64,000 bases of DNA from an uncultured Ruminococcus sp. (lineage in GTDB: Bacteria > Bacillota > Clostridia > Oscillospirales > Ruminococcaceae). The DNA is taken from the NCBI GenBank assembly GCA_910577575.1, contig CAJTOG010000003.1, forward strand, positions 1-64,000. Reading direction: 5' to 3'. The translations under genes and the position numbers were made by a program. The notes under the pieces are model-generated. The model was not told the DNA's origin. It worked only from the letters and a program-made list of their open reading frames with translations, and ran no database searches. Positions 45,348 to 55,172 of this stretch are shown here, piece after piece; position 1 is the stretch's first letter, and the number at the start of each line of letters is the position of its first letter.

Positions 45348-48119
45348 TTATGCTTCAATAACAACAGCACATCTCTCGCAGAGTGTAGGGTGAGTATGAT
45401 TTGTACCGACATACTTTGAATAGCACCAGCATCTCTCACACTTTCCGCCTTCAGCCTTTTCAACTGAAAAGGTCGTCTCTGAATCTGATTTCTCAACTGC
45501 TATATCAGATACAATAAGAATTTCCTTAAGGTTTTCAGCAAGCTCCACATATCTGTCATAATCTGCTTCACTGCTTCTGATAACAAGTTTAGCTTCAAGC
45601 GACTTTCCGATAGTTTTAGCATTTCTTGCTTCCTCAAGCGACTTGTTTACAGACTCACGTACATTGTAAATAAATTCCCATTTATTTATAAAATCATCAC
45701 TGTAGTCAATACCTGATTTTTCAGGCATCTGATTAAGAAATACGCTTTCTGTATCATCATCTGCACTATGAGGCATAAACTGCCAGATTTCCTCTGCCGT
45801 AAATGAAATAATCGGAGCAGCAAGTCTTGTAAGTGCACTAAGAATACGATACATGACAGTCTGTGCAGCACGTCGGATTTCTGCATTTTCCTTTTCACAA
45901 TAAAGTCTGTCCTTGATAATATCAAGATAGAAATTAGACATATCAACTACACAGAAGTTATGGATTGCATGGAAAGAAACATGGAAGTCGTATTTTTCAT
46001 ATCCGCCCCTGACTTCGTCAATAAGCCTGTCAAGCTTCATCATAGCCCATTTATCGAGTTCGGTAAGTTTATCATCAGAAACACTGTCAGTATCAGGATT
46101 GAAGCCCTCTCCATTTCCCAAGTTGCCAAGGATAAATCTTGCTGTATTTCTGATTTTCTTGTAAGCATCCGAAAGCTGACTCAAAATAGTCTTTGAAATT
46201 CTAATGTCGCTGTGATAATCAGAAGACGCTACCCACAGACGCAGAATATCCGCACCGTACTGGTCAGTAATTTCATGTGGGTCAATACCGTTTCCGAGTG
46301 ACTTGTGCATTACCTTTCCTTCACCATCAACTACCCAGCCATGAGTACATACTGCCTTATAAGGTGCACAGCCATGATATACTACCGATGTAAGAAGTGA
46401 TGACTGGAACCAGCCACGGTACTGGTCTGCACCCTCAAGATAAAGGTCAGCAGGAAAACTGAGGCAATCAAACTGTTCCATAACAGAAGTATGAGATACA
46501 CCACTGTCAAACCATACGTCCATAATGTCATATTCTTTAGTAAATTCTCCGCAGCCGCATTCGCATTTTACAGAATCAGGAATAAACTCATTAACTTCCT
46601 TGGTCCACCATGCATCAGAACTTTCTGCACGAAACAGGTCAGCAATTGCCTTTATCGTTTCATCTGTATAAATTGGCTTTCCACAGTCCTTACAGTAAAT
46701 TACAGGAATTGGAACACCCCATGTTCTCTGACGTGAAATGCACCAGTCACTTCTGTCACGTACCATGCCCTTGATTCTGTCCTCACCCCATTCAGGAATC
46801 CACTGAACAGATTCAATAGCCTTTATTGCTTCATCCTTAAATCCGTTTACCGAGCAGAACCACTGTTCTGTTGCACGGTAAATAATAGGGCTGTTGCATC
46901 TCCAGCAATGCGGATACTGGTGAACAATTTTCTGAGTTGCAAGCATAGCACCTGTTTCAACAAGCTTTGCAGCAATAGCTTTATTTGCTTCATCTGTATC
47001 CATGCCCTCAAATTCACCGGCTTCAGCAGTTTGTCTGCCCTTTGAATCAACACACACAATAATACCTATATCATCATAATTTTTGCATACTTCAAAGTCT
47101 TCAACACCATATCCCGGAGCTGTATGAACACAGCCCGTACCACTTTCAAGAGTTACATGGTCTCCCACTATAACAGGTGACGGACGGTCATAAAGAGGAT
47201 GTTTTGTTTTCATTCCCTCAAGCTCTGCACCTGTAAATATATGTTCCGTTGTATAATCCGTTATACCTGCCGTTTCCATTGTGGTCTTTACAAGTTCTTC
47301 AGCCATTACATAATACTCACCGTTTGCATTTACAAGAGTATAGTTATATTCAGGTCCGAGACATATAGCAAGATTTCCGGGGATTGTCCATGTAGTTGTA
47401 GTCCAGATTACAAAATAAACCTTTGACAAATCAAGTCCGAGATTTGTAAAGATGCCCTTATCGTCTGTCACGTTGAATTTCACATAGATTGAATAACACG
47501 GGTCATTGGAATATTCAATTTCAGCTTCAGCAAGTGCGGTATTACAGTCAGGACACCAGTAAACCGGTTTAAGTCCTTTATACATATAGCCCTTTTTAGC
47601 CATTTCACCGAATACCTCAACCTGTCTTGCTTCATAATCAGGGCGGAGTGTAAGATATGGATATTCATAATCTCCGAGTGTACCGAGACGCTTGAACTGT
47701 TTCATCTGATTCTGAACATGACTCATTGCAAAATCATGGCAGTGTTTTCTGAGTTCAACAGGCGGAATTGCTCCGTTTTCCACACCAATCGACTTCATAG
47801 CCTTTAACTCAATCGGAAGTCCATGAGTATCCCATCCGGGAACATAGGGCGAACAGAAACCGCTCATATTTTTATATTTGACAATAAAATCTTTGAGGGT
47901 TTTATTAAGTGCAGTACCAAGATGAATTTCACCGTTTGCATATGGCGGACCATCATGAAGAATAAATGTGGACTTGCCTGCATTTTTTTCAATCATTTTA
48001 TAGTAAAGTCTGTTATTTCCCCATTTTTCAAGAGTTTCAGGCTCTCTTTTAGGAAGATTTCCTCTCATTGGAAAATCTGTTTTAGGTAAATTAAGAGTTG
48101 AATTATAATCCTGTGACAT
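45348..48119 (-). CDS. ileS: Isoleucyl-tRNA synthetase
   Basis: A 923-residue class I synthetase that charges tRNA-Ile. The HIGH-type motif is in DGPPYANGEIHLGTALNK near residue 55. The KMSKS loop is altered to GKVMHKSLGN near residue 600, keeping the second Lys and Ser. CP1 editing region: CVHTAPGYGVEDF near 331. The C-terminal zinc site CERCWCYSKYVG...CERC is present near 895-918, and an anticodon-binding domain precedes it. GAAAGGAG precedes the ATG. It follows divIVA by 33 bases; no T-box leader fits in the gap, so control must be upstream. Confidence 0.97.
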   Translation of the reverse strand: MSQDYNSTLNLPKTDFPMRGNLPKREPETLEKWGNNRLYYKMIEKNAGKSTFILHDGPPYANGEIHLGTALNKTLKDFIVKYKNMSGFCSPYVPGWDTHGLPIELKAMKSIGVENGAIPPVELRKHCHDFAMSHVQNQMKQFKRLGTLGDYEYPYLTLRPDYEARQVEVFGEMAKKGYMYKGLKPVYWCPDCNTALAEAEIEYSNDPCYSIYVKFNVTDDKGIFTNLGLDLSKVYFVIWTTTTWTIPGNLAICLGPEYNYTLVNANGEYYVMAEELVKTTMETAGITDYTTEHIFTGAELEGMKTKHPLYDRPSPVIVGDHVTLESGTGCVHTAPGYGVEDFEVCKNYDDIGIIVCVDSKGRQTAEAGEFEGMDTDEANKAIAAKLVETGAMLATQKIVHQYPHCWRCNSPIIYRATEQWFCSVNGFKDEAIKAIESVQWIPEWGEDRIKGMVRDRSDWCISRQRTWGVPIPVIYCKDCGKPIYTDETIKAIADLFRAESSDAWWTKEVNEFIPDSVKCECGCGEFTKEYDIMDVWFDSGVSHTSVMEQFDCLSFPADLYLEGADQYRGWFQSSLLTSVVYHGCAPYKAVCTHGWVVDGEGKVMHKSLGNGIDPHEITDQYGADILRLWVASSDYHSDIRISKTILSQLSDAYKKIRNTARFILGNLGNGEGFNPDTDSVSDDKLTELDKWAMMKLDRLIDEVRGGYEKYDFHVSFHAIHNFCVVDMSNFYLDIIKDRLYCEKENAEIRRAAQTVMYRILSALTRLAAPIISFTAEEIWQFMPHSADDDTESVFLNQMPEKSGIDYSDDFINKWEFIYNVRESVNKSLEEARNAKTIGKSLEAKLVIRSSEADYDRYVELAENLKEILIVSDIAVEKSDSETTFSVEKAEGGKCERCWCYSKYVGTNHTHPTLCERCAVVIEA

Positions 48120-48152
48120 TATATCACAGCTCCTTTCAATAAAAAAATATTA

Positions 48153-48686
48153 TCAATTGTTTTCAGAAGCAGCAGCAACTATTTCTTCTATTGCTTCAGC
48201 CGAATCATCAGCTTCCGGCATAGTTGAAATCATTTCCAGATGTGCTTTATACATATCAAAAAGACTTCTCTTAAAATCAGCAACCTGACGGCGTGCTTCA
48301 ATAAGGCTTTCCTTTTCCTTGGCAATTTCAGCTCTGTTTTTCTCCATAGCTTCAGCGTGCTGACGTACAGCCTCGTCCTCAAGTTCATCAGCCTTGGCCT
48401 GTGCGTTTGCAATAATCTGCTCTGCCTTTTCTTTGGCTTCATTTATAACCTGATGACCCTGTTTCTGTGCACCAAGCAAAGCGTCTTTCAATGCATCTTC
48501 ATCTTTCATATATTCTCTTATCTTATCAGCAAGAATCTGAATTTTACTGTTGGCTTCTGCACGTTCACGCTCCATTTCATCAAGCTCAGCTTCAAGCTGT
48601 GAAAGAAATTCATCAATTTCCTCCTGCTTATAACCAAATGCAGCCTTTTCAAACCTTTTATTCCTTACATCTTTTGAAGTAATCAT
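48153..48686 (-). CDS. divIVA: DivIVA domain-containing cell division protein
   Basis: A 177-residue coiled-coil protein that marks curved membrane at poles and septa. The conserved N-terminus is MITSKDVRNKRFEKAAFGYKQEEIDEFLSQLE (membrane-binding and first coiled coil). Residues 30-155 are heptad-rich with many Glu, Ala, Lys and Gln; the tail is acidic and disordered. The start is ATG 48686 with AAAGGTG upstream; an earlier frame start at 48707 overlaps ylmH and would add seven non-conserved residues. It sits in the usual ylmH-divIVA-ileS order. Confidence 0.93.
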   Translation of the reverse strand: MITSKDVRNKRFEKAAFGYKQEEIDEFLSQLEAELDEMERERAEANSKIQILADKIREYMKDEDALKDALLGAQKQGHQVINEAKEKAEQIIANAQAKADELEDEAVRQHAEAMEKNRAEIAKEKESLIEARRQVADFKRSLFDMYKAHLEMISTMPEADDSAEAIEEIVAAASENN

Positions 48687-48703
48687 AATATTCACCTTTA
48701 AAA

Positions 48704-49468
48704 TCAAATATATTTTTTAAGAATTATGCGTAAACGATTTTTCTTAGTAAAACCGTTTACACCTGAAACAACAAACCGTCCGCAGCCACGGACCGAAATT
48801 ATATCGCCTTTTTTAAGCTCCTTTGATACCGAATCTACTGAAAGATGATTAACATCAACTTTTTCGCCACGTATAAGAGATGATGCTTTTTCACGGCTTA
48901 TATTTGCAGCAGCAGCAACTATACAGTCAAGTCTCAGTGATGCGACAGTACAGCTTATATCTCTGAATTTCTGTGCATCTGAAAGAGAAAGTTCAAACGG
49001 TTTACTATCCGAAACTTTTACCCCTGTTCTGCCGACTTTTGAAACAACTGAAGAAATAAGTCCCCCTGCAATATCTGTGACAAAAATCTGAGTTATGCCT
49101 TCACCCGTGATTATATCCCCTATAATCTCACGTCTGAAATTCAGTCCCATGAGAGTTCCGAGAAAATCTCTGTGAGTCAGCTTGTCTTCTTTTCTATAAC
49201 TGAAAGTAATGCATTTTATCGGAAAATCATTTATAATATCATTTTCATGATAATCGGGATAAACTGCAAGCATTCTGCGTGATGCATCCTCGTATCCTCC
49301 CCAGAATTTATATAAAAGACATCCTGTATTATTCCTGCACCAGCATTCAGCTTCAGCACACTGCCTTTCATCAAAAAAGTTTGAAAATACACTGATGCCG
49401 TTTCTTTCGGATTGGCTCACCATATCACCGAGCTTTGCAAAAAAAAGCTTGTCTGATTTTTCCTTCAT
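48704..49468 (-). CDS. ylmH: YlmH family S4-domain RNA-binding protein
   Basis: A 254-residue protein of the YlmH/Sll1252 family. Residues about 1-165 are the N-terminal domain with SNFFDERQC and KLTHRDFLGTLMGLNFRREIIGDI. The C-terminal S4 domain (about 170-245) starts with LRLDCIVAAAANISREKASSLI and binds structured RNA; KGDIISVRGCGRFVV is the strand-loop. In Bacillus and Staphylococcus work, YlmH relates to ribosome-associated quality control and division-cluster function. Its ATG overlaps the sepF stop by one base. Confidence 0.9.
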   Translation of the reverse strand: MKEKSDKLFFAKLGDMVSQSERNGISVFSNFFDERQCAEAECWCRNNTGCLLYKFWGGYEDASRRMLAVYPDYHENDIINDFPIKCITFSYRKEDKLTHRDFLGTLMGLNFRREIIGDIITGEGITQIFVTDIAGGLISSVVSKVGRTGVKVSDSKPFELSLSDAQKFRDISCTVASLRLDCIVAAAANISREKASSLIRGEKVDVNHLSVDSVSKELKKGDIISVRGCGRFVVSGVNGFTKKNRLRIILKKYI

Positions 49469-49959
49469 CAGATAAATACGCCGTTGTTTTCAAGCTCCCC
49501 GACTAAATCTTCACCAATAAAACCAACGTTGTATGGTGTTATGATATAGGTAAGGTTTGCAACAGGCTTAAGGCTTCCGCCGTTAGCATATGCCACACCC
49601 ACAAGGAAATCTATAATTCTTCTTTTATTTTCCGGTGAAGCTGTTTCAAGATTAAGAACAACAGTTTTCTTAGCAATAAGATGGTCAGCAATCTGCTTTG
49701 CATCAGTAAAGGCAGAAGGCTTGACAAGTACAACCTGAAGCTGTGCTGTTGTCTGGATATTAACAACCTTATTTCTTCTTCCGTCAGAAACAGAAGGTTC
49801 ATCATTATGCTGCTCTAAATTCTGATTATATGCAGCGGCTGAAGCAGCGGCACGTTCACTTCTTGCATCAGGATGATGAACCGGAGCTTCAGTAGCAGGC
49901 TCATCGTCATCTGGTTCAGAAGCAAAAAAGAAATCCTTGATATTGTCAAAAAGTTTCAT
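49468..49959 (-). CDS. sepF: Cell division protein SepF
   Basis: A 163-residue membrane-tethered protein that bundles FtsZ and links it to the septum. The N-terminus MKLFDNIKDFFFA is the amphipathic helix. Residues 17-75 are a low-complexity Ala/Glu/His linker. Residues 80-163 form the SepF fold (VVLVKPSAFTDAKQIADHLIAKKTVVLNLE and DFLVGVAYANGG). The start is ATG 49959, with GGAGA upstream; the longer frame lacks a ribosome site. It is between ylmE and ylmH, the usual order. Confidence 0.94.
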   Translation of the reverse strand: MKLFDNIKDFFFASEPDDDEPATEAPVHHPDARSERAAASAAAYNQNLEQHNDEPSVSDGRRNKVVNIQTTAQLQVVLVKPSAFTDAKQIADHLIAKKTVVLNLETASPENKRRIIDFLVGVAYANGGSLKPVANLTYIITPYNVGFIGEDLVGELENNGVFI

Positions 49960-50036
49960 AATATTTCTCCATTCTCCGCATACTGTTATTTTTCGCTTCA
50001 TGGGATTCATGCGGAAAATCTCTGAAACGAATTATA

Positions 50037-50732
50037 TTAAATATTATAATTTCTTGCTCCGAAAAGTCCTGTACCTATCCGGACGATAGTTGCACCATGC
50101 TTTATGGCTTCCTGATAATCGTGGGTCATACCCATTGAAAGTTCATTCATCTCAATACCTTCAATTTTATTATCTTTTATTCTATTAAAAAGTTCTTCCA
50201 TTCTTCCAAGAAAAATATCTCCTGAAGAAGGAGGAGGAATAGTCATAAGTCCTTTTACCCTTATACCATTCATTATTGAAAGCTGTTCAAGAAACTGATT
50301 CAGTTCATCCGGAGAAATTCCGCTTTTTGAATTCTCACCGCCGATATTAACTTCGCAAAGCACGTCCATAATTTTATTATGGGCAATAGCAAGACGATTT
50401 ATTTCTTCTGCCAACCTGAGACTGTCAACAGACTGAATCATAGTCATAGGTTCAATAATGTATTTCACTTTATTTGTCTGTAAATGACCGATAAAATGAA
50501 TTTCTGCTGATTTATTGTATATCTCCTGTTTCGAGAGAAATTCCTGCACTCTGTTCTCACCTAAAAGCGATACACCTGATGATATAGCATGATTTATAAT
50601 TTCAGGAGCGACAGTTTTAGTAACAGCCATAAGCCTTACAGAATCCGAATTCCTTCCGCATTCTGAAACAGCATTATTAATATTTTCGTTTATTCTTCTA
50701 AGATTTTCATAAACATTATCCACTGTTTTCAT
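50037..50732 (-). CDS. ylmE: YggS family pyridoxal-phosphate homeostasis protein
   Basis: A 231-residue member of the PLP-binding YggS/PROSC family, a barrel resembling alanine racemase domain I and thought to buffer free PLP. The PLP lysine is in MAVTKTVAPEII near residue 36, LLGENRVQEFLSKQE is near 75, and FIGHLQTNKVK follows. ELSMGMTHDYQEAIKHGATIVRIGTGLFG ends the protein. The start is ATG 50732 or GTG 50723; the latter is nine bases after GAAGGTG. It overlaps the HlyD-like gene stop. Confidence 0.92.
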   Translation of the reverse strand: MKTVDNVYENLRRINENINNAVSECGRNSDSVRLMAVTKTVAPEIINHAISSGVSLLGENRVQEFLSKQEIYNKSAEIHFIGHLQTNKVKYIIEPMTMIQSVDSLRLAEEINRLAIAHNKIMDVLCEVNIGGENSKSGISPDELNQFLEQLSIMNGIRVKGLMTIPPPSSGDIFLGRMEELFNRIKDNKIEGIEMNELSMGMTHDYQEAIKHGATIVRIGTGLFGARNYNI

Positions 50733-51981
50733 CACCTTCAGTCATAATATCGTCATAAAGAGCAAGATAGCTTGAATCACCATCATGAATTTCTGAAAGA
50801 ACATAATCGCTTCCTTCATAGATAACATCAATTTTCTTGAAAACAACCTGCTCGCCTTTCAATATATAAACACCCTTGTAATTTACGGTTGATGTACCTG
50901 TAACCTCGCCGTCTTCATTATAAATTTTTTCTTCTATATCGCCAAATCGTATAGATTCTCTCGGAACTTTAAGTCCCTGATAACTTCCCTTTATAAGCTC
51001 GCATTTTTCCACACGGTGCTGAACAAGTTCATAATTGAATTTGCTGCACTGTACGATAATTATACTCTGCTCGGGATTTCCTTCATCACGTATATCCGAA
51101 ATAACAGCATCAAACGTTTCATCTGAAGAATCAAATTTAAGCTGAACATGATTTCCAACAGCATATTCCTTTCTGGAATTATCAATAATTCCGGCAAGAT
51201 ACCAACTGTATCCATCTATCATTTTTCCAACTATGGTATCTTCATTGCTTCTGCGGTCAGAAATGCTGTTTATATCAGAAATAGTAATATCATCAAGTTT
51301 GTCCGGTGTAAGTTCAGATTCATAGCCGTCACAATAGCTTACAAAGTATGCTGAATCATTTGCCCTTATAACCTCAGATGGCTTTATAGAAGCTGATTTA
51401 AGTTCAGCCAGCTCCGCATTTATATCCGTTATATGTTTCCCGAAGCCTGTAACCTGTTGAGTGATAATCTGATATGTACTCATCTGTATAACAAGATTTT
51501 CCATATGATTCTTTACATTATCATAGTTTTCCACATCACGGCTGTATAAAAGGCTTCGATAACTTTCGCTTATATTTTCAGAAAGACTTGCCGGCTGTGC
51601 TGATTCAAGAGTACCCGGATTTTGTATTTTTTCCAGAATAGCAAGCTCTTTTTCAAGACGTTCTATCTCACGGTTTCTGCCAATCTGTGCGTCATCAGGA
51701 TAAGCCTCTGCAATAATTACATCACTTCCTACTTTTCCACCATCCACAATATTATAACTTAGAACACCGTTTCCACTGAAAGTTATAACCTTTTCATTCC
51801 TTATAAAAATGCCATTGAACTCCTTTGAAGCAATGGCACTTGACATAAGAGCCGTTTCTGTTGCACTTTGCCTGTTCCGGAAATTATAAACAATGCTTAT
51901 AAAAACAACAAGAAGCAGAATAAGAACAATATTTCTGAGTGTCTTGACTATAAAACCGCTTTCTGATTTACTGGCACGCAT
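50716..51981 (-). CDS. HlyD-like single-pass membrane protein
   Basis: A 421-residue protein with one membrane helix (residues 13-35, VLILLLVVFISIVY) and a long extracellular part. Residues 60-100 and 200-400 resemble the beta-barrel and hairpin parts of HlyD-type adaptors. A central helical, coiled-coil-type segment with REIERLEKELAILEKIQ spans about 105-210. No outer membrane channel can be assumed in a Gram-positive host. It sits between hfq and ylmE within the division cluster, starting at the base after the hfq stop. A function in secretion or envelope assembly is inferred only from the family. Confidence 0.72.
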   Translation of the reverse strand: MRASKSESGFIVKTLRNIVLILLLVVFISIVYNFRNRQSATETALMSSAIASKEFNGIFIRNEKVITFSGNGVLSYNIVDGGKVGSDVIIAEAYPDDAQIGRNREIERLEKELAILEKIQNPGTLESAQPASLSENISESYRSLLYSRDVENYDNVKNHMENLVIQMSTYQIITQQVTGFGKHITDINAELAELKSASIKPSEVIRANDSAYFVSYCDGYESELTPDKLDDITISDINSISDRRSNEDTIVGKMIDGYSWYLAGIIDNSRKEYAVGNHVQLKFDSSDETFDAVISDIRDEGNPEQSIIIVQCSKFNYELVQHRVEKCELIKGSYQGLKVPRESIRFGDIEEKIYNEDGEVTGTSTVNYKGVYILKGEQVVFKKIDVIYEGSDYVLSEIHDGDSSYLALYDDIMTEGDENSG

Positions 51982-52221
51982 TTATTCACTCTTTTCAGCA
52001 GCATCAAGAATAGAAACAGCTCTTATAGGTATAATTGTCGAAATAGCATGTTTGTAAACAAGCTGCTGTTTGCCGTCGCAATCAAAAATTGCTACATAGC
52101 TGTCGAATCCTCTTACCATTCCTTTGAACTGGAATCCGTTTGTAAGAATAATTGTAACAACAATCTTTTCCTTTCTGCACTGATTAAGAAAAACATCCTG
52201 CAAATTAATACTTTTGTTCAT
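51982..52221 (-). CDS. hfq: RNA chaperone Hfq
   Basis: A 79-residue Sm-like protein that forms a hexamer and matches small RNAs with their targets. Sm1 is [41 protein letters not shown] and Sm2 is [14 protein letters not shown], with the family Tyr-Lys-His. GGAG lies eight bases before ATG 52221; an upstream frame start at 52281 has none. It is next to miaA, the classic order. With a candidate small RNA in this window its presence matters. Confidence 0.96.
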   Translation of the reverse strand: MNKSINLQDVFLNQCRKEKIVVTIILTNGFQFKGMVRGFDSYVAIFDCDGKQQLVYKHAISTIIPIRAVSILDAAEKSE

Positions 52222-52294
52222 ACACATTTCTCCATTCTTTTTTACTTCGTGAGTTCTTGTCCTGACAAGATAGAAATACACACATTACATTATA

Positions 52295-53242
52295 TCATAT
52301 TATTCTGTAATTTGCTATAGCTTTTTTTGATTTTTCCAAAATTTCATATTTTTTACTAAAATCATCAATAATAATCCACCTGATACGTTCATTTCTTCTA
52401 AACCATGTAAGCTGTCTTTTTGCGTAACGGCGTGTTTCTTGTTTTATTTTGTCAATACATTCAGTAAGGGTCATAATATTTTCAAAATATGGAATCAGCT
52501 CCTTATAGCCTATGGCATTTGCTGCTGTTTTCATACCGCTTTTCTGCCACAACTCATAAGCCTCATCAATAAGTCCGTCTTCAACCATTTTATCAACCCG
52601 CTGATTTATTTTTTCATATAGTACACAACGGTCAGAAGTATTAAGACCTATAACAATTGAATCATACGGGCTTTCTTCAGAACGGCTTTCTGCTTTAAGT
52701 TCGCTGAATCTGCGTCCTGTAGCTTTTATAACTTCCAATGCACGCACCACACGTACAAGATTATTTTCGTGTATCGACTCCGCAGCCTCAGGGTCAGCTT
52801 TCTCAAGCATATCATGAAGTACGGAATTTCCCTGTACACGTGCAATTTCATAAAGCTCCGCACGATAAGTTTCATCACTTTTTGCATCTGAAAATTTTAT
52901 ATTATTAAGCAGTGAATCAATATAAAGTCCTGTACCGCCGACAATAATCGGAAGCTTTCCTCTTCTAAGAACATCCTGTATCTTTTCGTTTGCAAGTTTA
53001 ACATAATCCGCTGCACTGAATACCACCCCACGGTCAAGAAAATCTATCAGATGATGTGGTATTCCATTCATCTCTTCAATGGTCGGTTTTGCTGAAGCTA
53101 TATCCATACCCTTATAAATCTGTATTGAATCAGCAGAAATAATTTCGCCGTTATAAGCAAGTGCAAGTTCAACACCCAGCCATGTTTTTCCGGAGGCTGT
53201 CGGTCCGCATACAGCAAGTACAAAAGGCTTATTCATATTCAT
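52295..53242 (-). CDS. miaA: tRNA dimethylallyltransferase MiaA
   Basis: A 315-residue enzyme that adds a dimethylallyl group to A37 of tRNAs reading codons that start with U. The ATP site is GPTASGKTWLGVELA near residue 14; the substrate motifs are SADSIQIYKGMDIASAKP near 39 and IIVGGTGLYIDSLLN near 98. The C-terminal KQETRRYAKRQLTWFRRN is the family signature. AGGAGG precedes the ATG. Its product i6A is the substrate of MiaB, encoded in the same block at 58.9 kb. Confidence 0.96.
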   Translation of the reverse strand: MNMNKPFVLAVCGPTASGKTWLGVELALAYNGEIISADSIQIYKGMDIASAKPTIEEMNGIPHHLIDFLDRGVVFSAADYVKLANEKIQDVLRRGKLPIIVGGTGLYIDSLLNNIKFSDAKSDETYRAELYEIARVQGNSVLHDMLEKADPEAAESIHENNLVRVVRALEVIKATGRRFSELKAESRSEESPYDSIVIGLNTSDRCVLYEKINQRVDKMVEDGLIDEAYELWQKSGMKTAANAIGYKELIPYFENIMTLTECIDKIKQETRRYAKRQLTWFRRNERIRWIIIDDFSKKYEILEKSKKAIANYRII

Positions 53243-53253
53243 ATAAGTCCTCC

Positions 53254-55143
53254 TTATGTACGCTTGAACTGATGGTCAATATTTCCCTTTGTCATGGTGA
53301 ACATTACAGGTCTTCCATGAGGACAATGACGGACATTCTCATCAAATAAAATCTGTTCAACAAGTGCCTTCATTTCTTCCGGAGTATTTCTGTCATTTGC
53401 CCTTATCGCCGCCTTACATGCCATATTATGAAATATATCATCAAGCATACAAGTCTGTGGATTATGTTTGTGAAGCTTAAGGTTTTCCGCAACTTCACAT
53501 ATAATTCCTTCAACATCAGTATGCATAATAAAACTTGGAACACATTGTACAGTAATACACGGATGTTCTGAAAAATCAAATACAAATCCTAAATCAGCAA
53601 GCAGTTCAGCATTATCCTCCATAACATCTGCTTCTTCGGAAACAAGAAGCATTTTTATCTCCGTAATAAGACCCTGACTGTACTGTTTGCAGTTTCTGCT
53701 TTTAAGTCTTTCAAAAATAATACGTTCATGAGCTGCGTGCTTATCAATTATAATCATCTTATTATCAACTTCGGCAATTACATACAAACCGAATGCTTCA
53801 CCTATAATTTTAATATCAGGTTTCTGTTCCTGAATCATTTCTGACGCTGTCTCAGCAGGCTCTAAAAATGAATCCGGATTTATATACTTAAAAGATTCTT
53901 TTTTTTCAGTTTCGGACTTTTGAACTGATTCTGTTTCAGAAAATTTTTTTATAGGTTCAATTTCAGAATTATATATATTTTTTTTCATAGCTTCTTCTTT
54001 TTCAGAAATATTCTCCGGAGCTGTAAATATGGATTCCTGTATAAACGGAATATCCTTAATATCACTGTTTCTCTCCTTATCATTTATGCCATCATTTTCA
54101 TCATTAATATTTTCTGTATTAGTTTTCTGTTTAAATTCAAAATCATAAATCAATCCGCCGTCTATGAATGCACTTTTGACAGCAAAATAAAGAGCATCTG
54201 ATATACTTTTTTCATCAGTAAAACGAATTTCCGCCTTTGCAGGATGTATATTTACATCCATTACTGTCGGTGACATATCAAGCATTATAATACAGGCAGG
54301 AAATTTTCCTGTCATCATCATATTTTCATATGCGTTTTCAAGTGCGGATGAACAAAGTTTTGAACGGATATATCTTCCGTTTACAAAAAAACTCTGAAAG
54401 GTTCTGTTTGCACGGGAATATAATGGTTTTACAGTGTATCCGCTTATATGGATACTGTTATATTCATAATCAATTTTAAGTAAATCATGTGCAAAATCTT
54501 TTCCATAAACTGCATAAACAGCAGAAAACAAGTCTCCGTCACCTGAAGAATTGAAATCCACACGGTTATTGCGGATAAGTTTAAATGATACATCCGGATG
54601 AGACAGTGCAATTTTATGCATTATATTGCTGACAGCATTTGCTTCTGAAACATCTTTTTTTAAAAATTTCAGTCGGGCAGGAGTATTATAGAATAAATCA
54701 CGGACAATAACAGTTGTTCCGTCCGGACATCCACTCTTTTCATGAGATTTTTCCTCTCCACCCTCTACAGAATAAATTGTACCATAGGTTTCACCTTTCT
54801 GTTTTGTCATAATCTCAACCCTTGAAACTGCCGCTACCGATGAAAGTGCTTCACCCCTGAAACCAAGAGTATTTATATTATACAAATCGGATTTTTCAGC
54901 TATCTTACTCGTTGCATGACGAAGAAAGGCAACCGGAACATCTTCAAAGGATATTCCGCAACCGTCATCTGTAACACGCATATATGCAATACCACCGCTT
55001 TTTATCTCAACAGTAATATGAGTTGCTCCCGAATCAATAGAATTTTCTACCAATTCCTTTATGACAGATGCAGGACGTTCAATAACTTCTCCTGCGGCTA
55101 TAAGCTCAGATATTTCCTTGCTTAAAATTTTAATTGATGACAT
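53254..55143 (-). CDS. mutL: DNA mismatch repair protein MutL
   Basis: A 629-residue GHKL ATPase that links MutS recognition to repair. ATP-site blocks: ELVENSIDSGATHI near 30, VTDDGCGISFED near 57 and TLGFRGEALSSVAAVSR near 94. A variable, charged linker spans about 340-430. The C-terminal dimerisation/endonuclease domain has IDKHAAHERIIFERLK near 480 (Lys where most have Gln in DQHA), ACKAAIRANDRNTPEEM near 585 and CPHGRP near 612, so latent nickase activity is likely. It is 11 bases upstream of miaA and 29 bases downstream of mutS. Confidence 0.96.
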   Translation of the reverse strand: MSSIKILSKEISELIAAGEVIERPASVIKELVENSIDSGATHITVEIKSGGIAYMRVTDDGCGISFEDVPVAFLRHATSKIAEKSDLYNINTLGFRGEALSSVAAVSRVEIMTKQKGETYGTIYSVEGGEEKSHEKSGCPDGTTVIVRDLFYNTPARLKFLKKDVSEANAVSNIMHKIALSHPDVSFKLIRNNRVDFNSSGDGDLFSAVYAVYGKDFAHDLLKIDYEYNSIHISGYTVKPLYSRANRTFQSFFVNGRYIRSKLCSSALENAYENMMMTGKFPACIIMLDMSPTVMDVNIHPAKAEIRFTDEKSISDALYFAVKSAFIDGGLIYDFEFKQKTNTENINDENDGINDKERNSDIKDIPFIQESIFTAPENISEKEEAMKKNIYNSEIEPIKKFSETESVQKSETEKKESFKYINPDSFLEPAETASEMIQEQKPDIKIIGEAFGLYVIAEVDNKMIIIDKHAAHERIIFERLKSRNCKQYSQGLITEIKMLLVSEEADVMEDNAELLADLGFVFDFSEHPCITVQCVPSFIMHTDVEGIICEVAENLKLHKHNPQTCMLDDIFHNMACKAAIRANDRNTPEEMKALVEQILFDENVRHCPHGRPVMFTMTKGNIDHQFKRT

Positions 55144-55172
55144 TCTAAAACTCCTTTATGTGCAAAAATCAG

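Noticed and set aside
48120..48152. T-box leader for ileS
   Set aside because: The gap to divIVA is 33 bases, too short for a T-box, and no TGGNACC-like motif was found.
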